NCBI RefSeq assembly: GCF_900176645.1
Contig: NZ_FXAN01000046.1
Span: forward strand, 1-64,000
Direction: 5' to 3'
DNA length: 64,000 bases
Source: Burkholderia singularis
Lineage (GTDB): Bacteria; Pseudomonadota; Gammaproteobacteria; Burkholderiales; Burkholderiaceae
The translations under genes were made by a program, and so were the position numbers. Of this stretch, positions 26,284 through 34,108 are shown piece after piece. How positions within the stretch are numbered: the first letter of the stretch is position 1; the number at the start of each line of letters is the position of its first letter. The notes beneath the pieces are model-generated. The model searched no databases, had not been told where the DNA came from, and was given only the letters and a program-made list of their open reading frames with translations.

Positions 26284-26893
26284 GCGTGCTCCAGCAATGA
26301 GTGGACGTGCGAAAGCGTAAGCGTCTGCCAACGCGGCACCGAACGCCGCGTGCGCGATACCCGCAAAAAAAGATGCGTCGAGGACGGCCGGCAAACACGG
26401 CGCGGATCTCGACGACGAAGTATCCTCCGTCAAGGTGCGCCGGTAAAGGCGGCGGAGCACTCATCCGGTACTGCAGGAAAAGCAGCTCGAAACAGATCGC
26501 AGCCGTGCAACGCGCCCCTCTCTTGCGAGCCTCGCGGCATCGATGCGGCGACACCGGAAGCAATGCGCGTCCGCTATCGGCGGGCGGCATGGGATCGCGC
26601 ACCGCGCCGGCCATCGGCAGGCCCATATCCGCGCGACAATTCAGCACCATCAACATGCCGCTGCCGGTGAATCTCTCCGATCATCCGCGGCTGATCTGTC
26701 ACACTTTCCGACGCCGCAACGATGCTGAAAGAGGCGCGTCGCGCGGCAAGGCTTTTCGAAAAAAAACGACCCGGACTCGTCCGGGTCGTCATCGGCACCG
26801 CCAGCTTTGCGAACCTGCTCGTCAACGCGCCGCGAATAGGGATGCGATTGCTGTCATCCTTCGTTCGGCGCTTTGTCATACCGAGCGGCCGCC
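26284..26893. other. Intergenic region without a supported gene
   Basis: About 610 bp between the VOC start and the secreted-protein stop. Frames here lack ribosome sites and recognisable domains. The only clear element is the terminator hairpin at 26758-26789. Confidence 0.6.
26758..26789 (-). terminator. Rho-independent terminator
   Basis: A perfect 10-bp stem (ACGACCCGGA / TCCGGGTCGT) with a CTCG loop and, on the minus strand, a run of eight to nine Ts. It lies about 105 bp beyond the stop of the small secreted-protein gene and would end its transcript. Confidence 0.85.
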
Positions 26894-27373
26894 TCACCGC
26901 ACCCTTTTCAAAAAAACCACATTAGGCTGTGCGCCCGGAATCTGCCCGCTCGGCCAATAACCGCATTTCGACGGATCGGCGGAATATCCGATCGGTTGCC
27001 AATCGGACGGCCACGAAAAACTCCAGCATGCGGAAATGGTCGAGCCCACGGGCATATCGTGGAAATACGTCATTTCCTGCCAATTGGGACTCGGCAGCCC
27101 TCCCGGCGGCGTGCACTGCGGATTGTTACGTTGATTGGTGACAATCCACCAGGACGTGATTTGAGCCGGAAAACCCGCCACCACGCCGGTTCGGTAATTA
27201 TAAAAACAGGCCGACACGGTGGGTGCGCCGTTTTGCCCGGTGCCGGGCGTCAGCCCGACCGCGGCAGGATCGGGAATACCAGGCGTGGATTGAGCATGCA
27301 AAGGCGCGGCGTGGATAAACAACGCGGCAAGCGCCACCGTGGAACCTCGGAATGCAATGCGGCAAAATTTCAT
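26894..27373 (-). CDS. Small secreted protein, unknown
   Basis: 159 aa with a clear signal peptide (basic start, hydrophobic core VALAALFIHAAP, cleavage at HAQ-S near residue 28). The mature part is Trp-, Pro- and Tyr-rich with four cysteines, suggesting a disulphide-bonded beta fold. A good site (AAAGGGG) precedes the ATG. It stands alone and has its own terminator. Family not recognised; the composition resembles small secreted Burkholderia proteins of unknown role. Confidence 0.7.
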   Translation of the reverse strand: MKFCRIAFRGSTVALAALFIHAAPLHAQSTPGIPDPAAVGLTPGTGQNGAPTVSACFYNYRTGVVAGFPAQITSWWIVTNQRNNPQCTPPGGLPSPNWQEMTYFHDMPVGSTISACWSFSWPSDWQPIGYSADPSKCGYWPSGQIPGAQPNVVFLKRVR

Positions 27374-27621
27374 AGCCAGTCCCCTTTAATAATTAATTCG
27401 AATCAGCGACGCCCCCGATTTTTTCATCAAGGGTCAATCATTGTACTGGCTCGTTTCAATTCAATTAACCAATTTCGTCGATTGAAATAATGATTGGAAT
27501 CGCATCGCCAACGCCGTCCCAATCTAGACTCAATCAAACTGATCGATCCGGCTCCGATGGACAAAGCGCAAGCCCGCGCGTGCGCGTCCAATCGCAGCGC
27601 CGCCCGGCGCGGCTCGCCGCA

Positions 27622-29928
27622 TCACGCTTGCGTCAGCTCGACGGCGGGCGCCCGCGCGCCGGCATCGATCTTGCTCAGCCGGACCGGCACATACTTGTGA
27701 TACGGCGTGCGCGACAGCGGATCGCAATGCGCGCCCGACGTCAGGCGGTTCAGCTCGGGGCCGATCGGCGCGCCGCCTTTGTAGCGCATGCCGTAACCGT
27801 GCGGCAGCGTGACCATCCCGCGCCGCACGCTGTCGTCCAACTCGGCGACAACCTCGATACAGCCCGTCTCGGACGCGCATCCGACCTTGTCCCCATCCGT
27901 GACGCCCAGCGCCGCCGCATCGTCCGGGTGAATGCGCAGCGCACCATGCGGATCGACCTTGCGCCACGACGGATCGCGATAGATCTGGTTGGCGTTGTAC
28001 GCGCGCCGCTCGCCTGCCATCAGCACGAACGGATAGTCGGCGCCCGGCGGCGTCTCGGTTCGCAGTGCGCGCAATTCGTCGAGCATTTCCGGGATGTGCA
28101 GATGGATGCGGCCATCCTCGTGGCGAATGAAGCGCCACATCTCGTCGAATTCGTGAACGCTGATCACCGTGCCCGAGCGCCGTTCGAGAATCGCGCGAAA
28201 CAGCGCGGTGCCGAGCGTCAGCCGGTTGCCGCGATGGCCGGCCCGGCGCACCGCCGCGTAATGCCGCTGCGCATAAGCGATCGCGAGCGGCAACAGCGGC
28301 GCCACGCCGGCGGCCTGATTCGGCAGCGCACGGCCGAGCGTCCGGTAGACGACCGACGCGGCATGCCGCCGCCAACCTTTGTTCAATGCGAGCGCGGCGC
28401 CGAGCGCGCCCATATACGCCAGATGCCGGGACGCTCGCGGCTCGAGCCGCGCAATACGCGCGAGCAACGGAAAGCGGCGCGGAATCTCGCCCATGCGCTC
28501 GAGCAGGCGCGTGTAGATTTCCGGCTCCGGCAGCGCTTCGCCGAGCGGCGCGACGAGCGGATGCCGCAGGTGAAACGCATTTTCCGGAAACTCGAGGTTG
28601 AAGCCCGTCGCCTCCCATTTTTCGAATTGCGACGCAGCGGGCAGCACATAATGCGCAACGCGCGCAGTCTCCGTCATCGCGACGTCCACCACGACGAGCA
28701 ATTCGAGCTTCGCGAACGCCCGCTCGTATGCGGCGGAATCCGCGTAAGTGACGAGCGGATTCGCGCTATCGACGAACACGGCCCGCACGCGGTTGTCGCC
28801 CGCCGATTCGATCTCGTCAGGCAGGATATTCGGCGGATAAATTCCGGCGATCGGGTGCATCCGGTGATGCGCGGTGCGCTTGAGCGGCTTGCCGTGCCGG
28901 TGCGCGCGCTCGTCGGTATGGCCGAGCACGGGCAGTATGAACGTATGCAGGTTGTTGCCGCCGCGCTTGCCGAAGTGGCCGGTGACCAGAAAGAGCAGCT
29001 TCTCCAAATAGCCATTGAGCGTCGTATGCAGCGTGTGCTGGATGCCGAGATCGACGCGCACGCATGCGCTGCGCGCCGTCGCAAAGCCGCGCGCGACGCG
29101 TTCGATATCCGCGAGCGGTATGTCCGCGCGGCGCGCGTAATCTTCGAGCGGCACCTCGAGCAACGCGCGCTCGACATATTCAAAGCCGCGACAATGCCGC
29201 GCGATGAACGCGCGGTCGTGCAGCCCCTCGCGAACGATGATCGACAGCATCGCGCTCATCAGATAGGCATCCGTGCCGGGCCGAAGCTGCAAATGGATAT
29301 CGGCGAGCTTCGCCGTTTCAGAACGGCGCGGATCGATCACCACCATCGTGCGGGCCGGATTTTTCTGGATGTCGCGCAACGTATCACGCGCATTCGGGAT
29401 GCCGTGCGCCTGATACGGATTCGCCCCGATGATCAGCACGTAGTCGGCATGCTCGATATCTTCGGTCGTATGACAGGTTTGGTGTCCGAATAAACGGCCG
29501 TTGAGCCAGAAATCGCCTGTCTTCTCCTGCGCAAGCGCATTGTACGCATAGCGGCTGCGCATGGCTGCGAGCAATTGCCGGCTATATGCGCCGCCGACAT
29601 GATTGCCCTGCCCGCCGCCGCCGACCAGCGCGAACGCATTGCCGCCATGCCGCGCGCGCAGCGCGAGCAGCCGGCGCGCGATATCGTCGATCGCTTCGTC
29701 CCACGTAACGCGCACGAAGCTGCCGTCCGGCTCGCGCCGCAACGGGTGCGTCAGGCGATCATCGTGATGCTGGTAGTACGCAAGCCGCGCGGCCTTCTGG
29801 CACAGATAGCCCTTCGAAACCGGATGTTCGTCGTCGCCGCGAATCTTGCCGAGCTTGCCGCCTTCGACGTCGACGACAAGGCCGCAATTGCGCGAACAAA
29901 GAATGCAAGCGGTTTTTTCGACTGTCAT
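27622..29928 (-). CDS. Molybdopterin-dependent oxidoreductase (DMSO reductase family), stand-alone
   Basis: 768 aa; ATG at 29928 with GGAG 6 bp upstream. The N-terminus carries a [4Fe-4S] motif C-x2-C-x3-C (ACILCSRNC) with a fourth cysteine in GYLCQKA, then the molybdopterin-binding domain (VLIIGANPYQAHG, MVVIDPRRSETA, LQLRPGTDAYL) and the C-terminal dinucleotide-binding domain (HPDDAAALGVTDGD, MVTLPHGYG). No obvious Cys or Sec ligand is seen in the segment after the cluster (KTGDFWLNGRLFG), so its metal ligand may differ. No electron-transfer or membrane subunit is adjacent. Divergent TetR gene probably regulates it. Likely an uncharacterised formate-dehydrogenase-like or polysulfide/thiosulfate-type enzyme. 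Confidence 0.85.
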   Translation of the reverse strand: MTVEKTACILCSRNCGLVVDVEGGKLGKIRGDDEHPVSKGYLCQKAARLAYYQHHDDRLTHPLRREPDGSFVRVTWDEAIDDIARRLLALRARHGGNAFALVGGGGQGNHVGGAYSRQLLAAMRSRYAYNALAQEKTGDFWLNGRLFGHQTCHTTEDIEHADYVLIIGANPYQAHGIPNARDTLRDIQKNPARTMVVIDPRRSETAKLADIHLQLRPGTDAYLMSAMLSIIVREGLHDRAFIARHCRGFEYVERALLEVPLEDYARRADIPLADIERVARGFATARSACVRVDLGIQHTLHTTLNGYLEKLLFLVTGHFGKRGGNNLHTFILPVLGHTDERAHRHGKPLKRTAHHRMHPIAGIYPPNILPDEIESAGDNRVRAVFVDSANPLVTYADSAAYERAFAKLELLVVVDVAMTETARVAHYVLPAASQFEKWEATGFNLEFPENAFHLRHPLVAPLGEALPEPEIYTRLLERMGEIPRRFPLLARIARLEPRASRHLAYMGALGAALALNKGWRRHAASVVYRTLGRALPNQAAGVAPLLPLAIAYAQRHYAAVRRAGHRGNRLTLGTALFRAILERRSGTVISVHEFDEMWRFIRHEDGRIHLHIPEMLDELRALRTETPPGADYPFVLMAGERRAYNANQIYRDPSWRKVDPHGALRIHPDDAAALGVTDGDKVGCASETGCIEVVAELDDSVRRGMVTLPHGYGMRYKGGAPIGPELNRLTSGAHCDPLSRTPYHKYVPVRLSKIDAGARAPAVELTQA

Positions 29929-29980
29929 CACACACTCCGTCTGCCTGCCGCATGCGGCGGCTGAGGGACATTCTAGCGCA

Positions 29981-30017
29981 TAGAATAGCGATCGTTATGA
30001 TAACGGACGCTATTCTA
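29981..30017. promoter_or_regulatory. Palindromic operator between the oxidoreductase and tetR
   Basis: Near-perfect inverted repeat: TAGAATAGCG and CGTTAT on the left mirror ATAACG and GCTATTCTA on the right, around a central GA step. Its position in the 140-bp divergent gap and its size fit a TetR-family dimer-pair operator controlling both genes. Confidence 0.8.
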
Positions 30018-30068
30018 TACTTCGGATGAAGTCAATCGAATTACGTCTCTAACCACCGGGAAGCGGCC

Positions 30069-30632
30069 ATGCGCTACTCATCGAAACACAAGGAAGAGAG
30101 CCGGATGCGCCTCATCGAGTCAGGCGCGGCGCTCGCTAAACAAAACGGTTTTGCGAACACCGGCATGGACAAGCTCACCGCGGCAGCCGGCGTGACGACG
30201 GGCGCGTTCTACACGCAATTCCGCTCGAAGCCGGAGTTCCTGCACGCGATCATCGAGCACGAAATGTCGAAAGTGCTTTCGTCGTTCGAAGGCCGCACCA
30301 AGGCCGAACTGCTTGCCGCACTACGCAACTACCTGAGCAAGGCAAACGTCAACCATCCCGAGCTGGGCTGCCCGGTTCCGTCGCTGGGCGCGGAAGTGGC
30401 AAGGGCGGATATCGCGACCCGTAAGACGTTTGAAAAGTTGATCCTGCGCTATCAAGCAGCCATCGCCAACGAAGTGCACGACGACGCCACTGCATGGACG
30501 ATGGGATGCGCGGCTGTCGGCGCGGTGCTGATTGCGCGGGCAATGGTTACGCCCGAGCATCGCAATGAAGTGCTGCGCTCGGTGTTCGACTTTGTGGCGC
30601 GGACGCTTGACGATGGCGATACGCCCCGGTAA
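30069..30632 (+). CDS. TetR/AcrR-family transcriptional regulator
   Basis: 187 aa. The N-terminal helix-turn-helix reads RLIESGAALAKQNGFANTGM followed by LTAAAGVTTGAFYTQFRSK, the canonical TetR DNA-binding domain; the C-terminal part is a helical ligand domain. ATG follows GGGAAG. It diverges from the molybdopterin oxidoreductase across the strong palindrome at 29981-30017 and probably represses both genes until an inducer (perhaps the enzyme substrate) binds. Confidence 0.9.
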   Translation: MRYSSKHKEESRMRLIESGAALAKQNGFANTGMDKLTAAAGVTTGAFYTQFRSKPEFLHAIIEHEMSKVLSSFEGRTKAELLAALRNYLSKANVNHPELGCPVPSLGAEVARADIATRKTFEKLILRYQAAIANEVHDDATAWTMGCAAVGAVLIARAMVTPEHRNEVLRSVFDFVARTLDDGDTPR

Positions 30633-30791
30633 CGCTTCGGATGGCTGAGCAACCCAGCGCTGAAGAGGCCAACCCAACCATCGCAGTGACCACCGAAGCC
30701 GCGGTGCGTCCGGCAATCCGCGGGGGCGATCCACACGCAACACCGCGCCGGAATTTCGTCCCGCCCGGTGCGGCGTTGCGTGACGGCCTCC

Positions 30792-31871
30792 TCACTGATC
30801 GACGCCGGCAAGCCCCGCCGCGACGCTCGTCAACGTGCCGCACGCGGCGGGATCGTAGCCGTCGAGGCGTGCGACCTGTTCGTGGTAACGCACATCGCGC
30901 AGCAACTCCATGACACGTGCGAGCGGCGGTTCGTCGAGCCGCGCCCGCTCGCATGCGAAGTAGTAGTCCTCATCGACGATCGGAATGAAATCAAGCCCGA
31001 AATGACGGGCGGCCGGCTCGACACCGAAGCCCAGGTCGGCCATTGCGCTCGCGACGAACGCCGCGATCGCGGAATGGGTCAGTTCAGCCGATGCATAGCC
31101 GTTGATCCGCTCGGGATCGATGCCGAGCGCGCGAAGCGCGAGATCCAGCAGCATGCGCGTGCCCGAGCCCGGTTGGCGGTTGACAAAGCGGATGTCGTCA
31201 CGCGCGAGATCCGCCAAACCGCGAATCCGCTTGGGATTGCTGCGCGGCACGAACAGCCCCTGCTTGCGTCTTGTCAGATGAATCAGCACGTGGCGCGCAT
31301 CGTCGAGCCACGGGCGGTAGATCTGCGCGCACTGCTCGCGAAACGCGCCCAGCGGTAAATGAAATCCCGCCAGATCACATTCGCCGCGCGCGAGCGCCTT
31401 GACGGCCTCGACGCTCTCGCGATATTTGATATCGATCGCCGCCTGAGCGTCGACGAGCGATGTCACCAGCGCGGCCACCGCGTAGCCGTGTGAAGCGTGC
31501 AGACGCAAGGCGCCGTCACGCTGCGTGAGCCGGCGGTTCAGCTCGCCCGCGACCTCGGCCGCGAGCATGCGCAAATTGCCGTCGAGCCGGTTGCGCGCGA
31601 GGCGCTGCGCGTCCACCACTGCGCGCCCCAATTCGGACAGCGTCGAACCCTTGCCGCGCGCGGTTTCGATCAGCGCGCCGCCCACGCAAGCTTCCAGCGC
31701 GCGCAGCAGCCCCCATGCATGCCGGTACGACACGCCCTTCGTTTGCGCTGCCTGCGCGATGCTGCCCGTCGCAGCGACAAGTTCGAGCAACGGCGCCACG
31801 TCCGACAAGCTCGCCCCGCGTCCTGCGTTGTCGCGCACGATCAAATAGGCGTCGCATTCGACTCGAATCAA
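30792..31871 (-). CDS. ModE-type HTH/periplasmic-binding-fold regulator (FdsR-like)
   Basis: 359 aa. An N-terminal LysR/ModE winged helix (PLLELVAATGSIAQAAQTKG followed by SYRHAWGLLRALE) is fused to a substrate-binding domain of the molybdate/tungstate-binding kind (VNRQPGSGTRMLLDLALRAL, HSAIAAFVASAMADLGFGVE) instead of the ModE Mop domains. Start is a TTG at 31871 with GGGGTG upstream. It is divergent to the formate dehydrogenase operon and is probably its regulator, sensing formate or molybdate (inference). Confidence 0.82.
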   Translation of the reverse strand: MIRVECDAYLIVRDNAGRGASLSDVAPLLELVAATGSIAQAAQTKGVSYRHAWGLLRALEACVGGALIETARGKGSTLSELGRAVVDAQRLARNRLDGNLRMLAAEVAGELNRRLTQRDGALRLHASHGYAVAALVTSLVDAQAAIDIKYRESVEAVKALARGECDLAGFHLPLGAFREQCAQIYRPWLDDARHVLIHLTRRKQGLFVPRSNPKRIRGLADLARDDIRFVNRQPGSGTRMLLDLALRALGIDPERINGYASAELTHSAIAAFVASAMADLGFGVEPAARHFGLDFIPIVDEDYYFACERARLDEPPLARVMELLRDVRYHEQVARLDGYDPAACGTLTSVAAGLAGVDQ

Positions 31872-31950
31872 TTATGCACCCCGATTTCCTATTGCGACCG
31901 CCAAGGCTTGCGCTTATCGTTGCCTAAAATCCATCAAAACAAAGCCGCGA

Positions 31951-31976
31951 TGCACCATATATGAATTCATAGTGCA
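31951..31976. promoter_or_regulatory. Candidate regulator site upstream of fdsG
   Basis: Inverted half-sites TGCAC and GTGCA are separated by 16 bp with a GAATTC core in the middle, in the A+T-rich gap between the regulator and fdsG. Geometry suits a LysR/ModE-type dimer. Unproven. Confidence 0.45.
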
Positions 31977-32002
31977 TATGAGACTTTGGAGGAGCATAAC
32001 AG

Positions 32003-32518
32003 ATGTCCCCGATTTCCCCCGCGCCCGATGCGCTCGTCGAGCGCCATGCGCGCGCCGGCCGCTCGCTCGTCGCGATCCTGCACGCGATCCAGGACGATGC
32101 AGGCTACGTGCCGCCCGGCTGCGTCGCACTGCTCGCGAAAGCGCTGAATTTGTCACGCGCGGAAGTGCACGGCGTGCTGACCTATTACCACCACTTTCGC
32201 ACGGCGCCGCCCGCGCGCGTGACAATTCAGATATGCCGCGCCGAAGCATGCCGCAGCATGGGTAGCGAAACGCTCGCCGAGCATGCGCAAACGCGCACGC
32301 GCTGCCGCTTCGACGCCACGCGCGACGGCACCGCGCATCCGCACGCACATGACGCCGGTGTGCCGGCTGCCATCGCACTCGAATCGGTTTACTGCCTCGG
32401 GCTATGCGCGCAATCGCCGTCGATGACGATCAACGGAGTACTGCACGCGAAGGTCACGCCGGAAAAATTCGACACACTGCTCGAGCATGCCGTATCCCAA
32501 ACCGTGGGGGCAGCATGA
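32003..32518 (+). CDS. fdsG: NAD-dependent formate dehydrogenase gamma subunit
   Basis: 171 aa NuoE-like subunit with the thioredoxin-fold [2Fe-2S] ligands C78 and C83 (ICRAEAC) and C131 and C135 (CLGLC). It passes electrons between the FMN and iron-sulfur centres of the soluble FdsABG complex, which oxidises formate to CO2 with reduction of NAD+. ATG follows TGGAGGAGC. Its stop overlaps the fdsB ATG. Confidence 0.93.
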   Translation: MSPISPAPDALVERHARAGRSLVAILHAIQDDAGYVPPGCVALLAKALNLSRAEVHGVLTYYHHFRTAPPARVTIQICRAEACRSMGSETLAEHAQTRTRCRFDATRDGTAHPHAHDAGVPAAIALESVYCLGLCAQSPSMTINGVLHAKVTPEKFDTLLEHAVSQTVGAA

Positions 32519-34092
32519 CGACACGCATTTACGTGCCGCGCGACTCGTCCGCGCTTGCACTTGGCGCCGACGCACTCGCCGCGGCCATCGCCGAGCAAGC
32601 CGAGCGGCGCGGCGTGACGATCGAGCTGATCCGCAACGGTTCGCGCGGCCTGCTGTGGCTCGAGCCGCTCGTCGAGATCGGCACGGCCGCCGGCCGCATT
32701 GGCTATGCGAACCTGTCGGCTGCCGATGTGCCGGCGCTGTTCGACGCCGGCTGGCTAAACGGCGGCGCACATCCAAGCTGCGTCGGCCTCGTTGACGCGC
32801 TGCCGTATCTCGCGCGCCAGCAGCGTCTGACGTTCGCGCGCATCGGCCTGACCGACCCATTGTCGATTGACGATTACTTGCGGCACGACGGCCTTGCCGG
32901 TCTGAAGCACGCGCTCGCCATGAAAGGCGACGCCGCATGCGAAACGCTGATCGAATCGGGCCTGCGCGGCCGCGGCGGCGCGGCATTCCCGGCCGGCATC
33001 AAATGGCGCACGGTCCGGCACGCGAACGCGCAGCAAAAATATATCGTCTGCAATGCTGACGAAGGCGATTCGGGCACGTTTTCCGATCGTTTGATCATGG
33101 AAAGCGATCCGTACTGCCTGATCGAAGGAATGATCATCGCGGGCGTCGCGACCGGCGCAACGATCGGCCATATCTACGTGCGCAGCGAATATCCGCATGC
33201 GATCGCCACGCTCGAAGCGGCGATCGCGCGCGCGCGCGAGGCCGGCTGGCTGGGCGAACGCGTGCTCGGCTCCACGCACGCGTTCGAGCTGTATGTCGCG
33301 AAAGGCGCGGGCTCGTATGTCTGCGGCGAGGAAACGGCGCTGCTCGAATCGCTCGAAGGCAAACGCGGCGTGGTGCGCGCGAAGCCTCCGCTGCCCGCGC
33401 TTGCGGGCCTGTTCGGTCAACCCACGGTCATCAACAACGTGATCACGCTCGCAACCGCGCCCGTGATCTTCGCGCGCGGCGCCGCGTTCTATCGCGATTA
33501 CGGGATGGGCCGCTCGCGCGGCACGCTGCCGTTCCAGCTCGCGGGCAACATCAAGCAAGGCGGCCTGGTCGAGCTTGCGTTCGGCGCGACGCTGCGCGAG
33601 CTGCTGTTCGATTTCGGCGGCGGCACCGCGAGCGGGCGGCCCGCGCGCGCCGCGCAAGTCGGCGGCCCGCTCGGCACGTATCTGCCGGAGCATCAATGGG
33701 ACGTGCCGTTGGATTACGAGGCCTACGCGGCGATCGGCGCGGTCGTCGGTCACGGGGGCATCGTGCTGCATGACGACACGTCGAATCTGGCGCAGCTCGC
33801 CGAGTACGCGATGAAATTCTGCGCGATCGAATCGTGCGGCAAGTGCACGCCCTGCCGGATCGGCTCGACGCGCGGCGTCGAAACCATCGCGCGCATTCGG
33901 CAAGGCGACACCTCCGAGCGGCAAATCACGCTGCTGCGCGAGCTGTGCGACACGATGCTCGCCGGCTCGCTATGCGCGATGGGCGGGATGACGCCGTATC
34001 CGGTCCTCTCCGCGCTCGAGCATTTTCCCGAGGATTTCGGGCTCGCCGCCGGCAAAAACGCCGCGCCGAACCCGGTCAAGACCGCGGCCTGA
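32515..34092 (+). CDS. fdsB: NAD-dependent formate dehydrogenase beta subunit
   Basis: 525 aa NuoF-like diaphorase subunit. FMN/NADH site: RGRGGAAFPAGIKW, NADEGDSGTFSDR and YVCGEETALLESLEGKRG; C-terminal [4Fe-4S] ligands in ESCGKCTPCRIGSTRG. The N-terminal ~120 residues are the thioredoxin-like extension typical of FdsB. The start is the ATG overlapping the fdsG stop. It hands electrons from the iron-sulfur chain to NAD+. Confidence 0.95.
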   Translation: MTTRIYVPRDSSALALGADALAAAIAEQAERRGVTIELIRNGSRGLLWLEPLVEIGTAAGRIGYANLSAADVPALFDAGWLNGGAHPSCVGLVDALPYLARQQRLTFARIGLTDPLSIDDYLRHDGLAGLKHALAMKGDAACETLIESGLRGRGGAAFPAGIKWRTVRHANAQQKYIVCNADEGDSGTFSDRLIMESDPYCLIEGMIIAGVATGATIGHIYVRSEYPHAIATLEAAIARAREAGWLGERVLGSTHAFELYVAKGAGSYVCGEETALLESLEGKRGVVRAKPPLPALAGLFGQPTVINNVITLATAPVIFARGAAFYRDYGMGRSRGTLPFQLAGNIKQGGLVELAFGATLRELLFDFGGGTASGRPARAAQVGGPLGTYLPEHQWDVPLDYEAYAAIGAVVGHGGIVLHDDTSNLAQLAEYAMKFCAIESCGKCTPCRIGSTRGVETIARIRQGDTSERQITLLRELCDTMLAGSLCAMGGMTPYPVLSALEHFPEDFGLAAGKNAAPNPVKTAA

Positions 34093-34108
34093 TCCGCAAG
34101 GAGCCTCC

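Noticed and set aside
26301-26960. 219-codon rightward frame between the VOC and secreted-protein genes
   Set aside because: It runs through the terminator hairpin and into the antisense of the secreted-protein gene; no start signal.
27490-29493. 667-codon rightward frame opposite the molybdopterin oxidoreductase
   Set aside because: It is the antisense of a recognisable molybdoenzyme, is Arg-rich and has no domain text; a high-G+C shadow.
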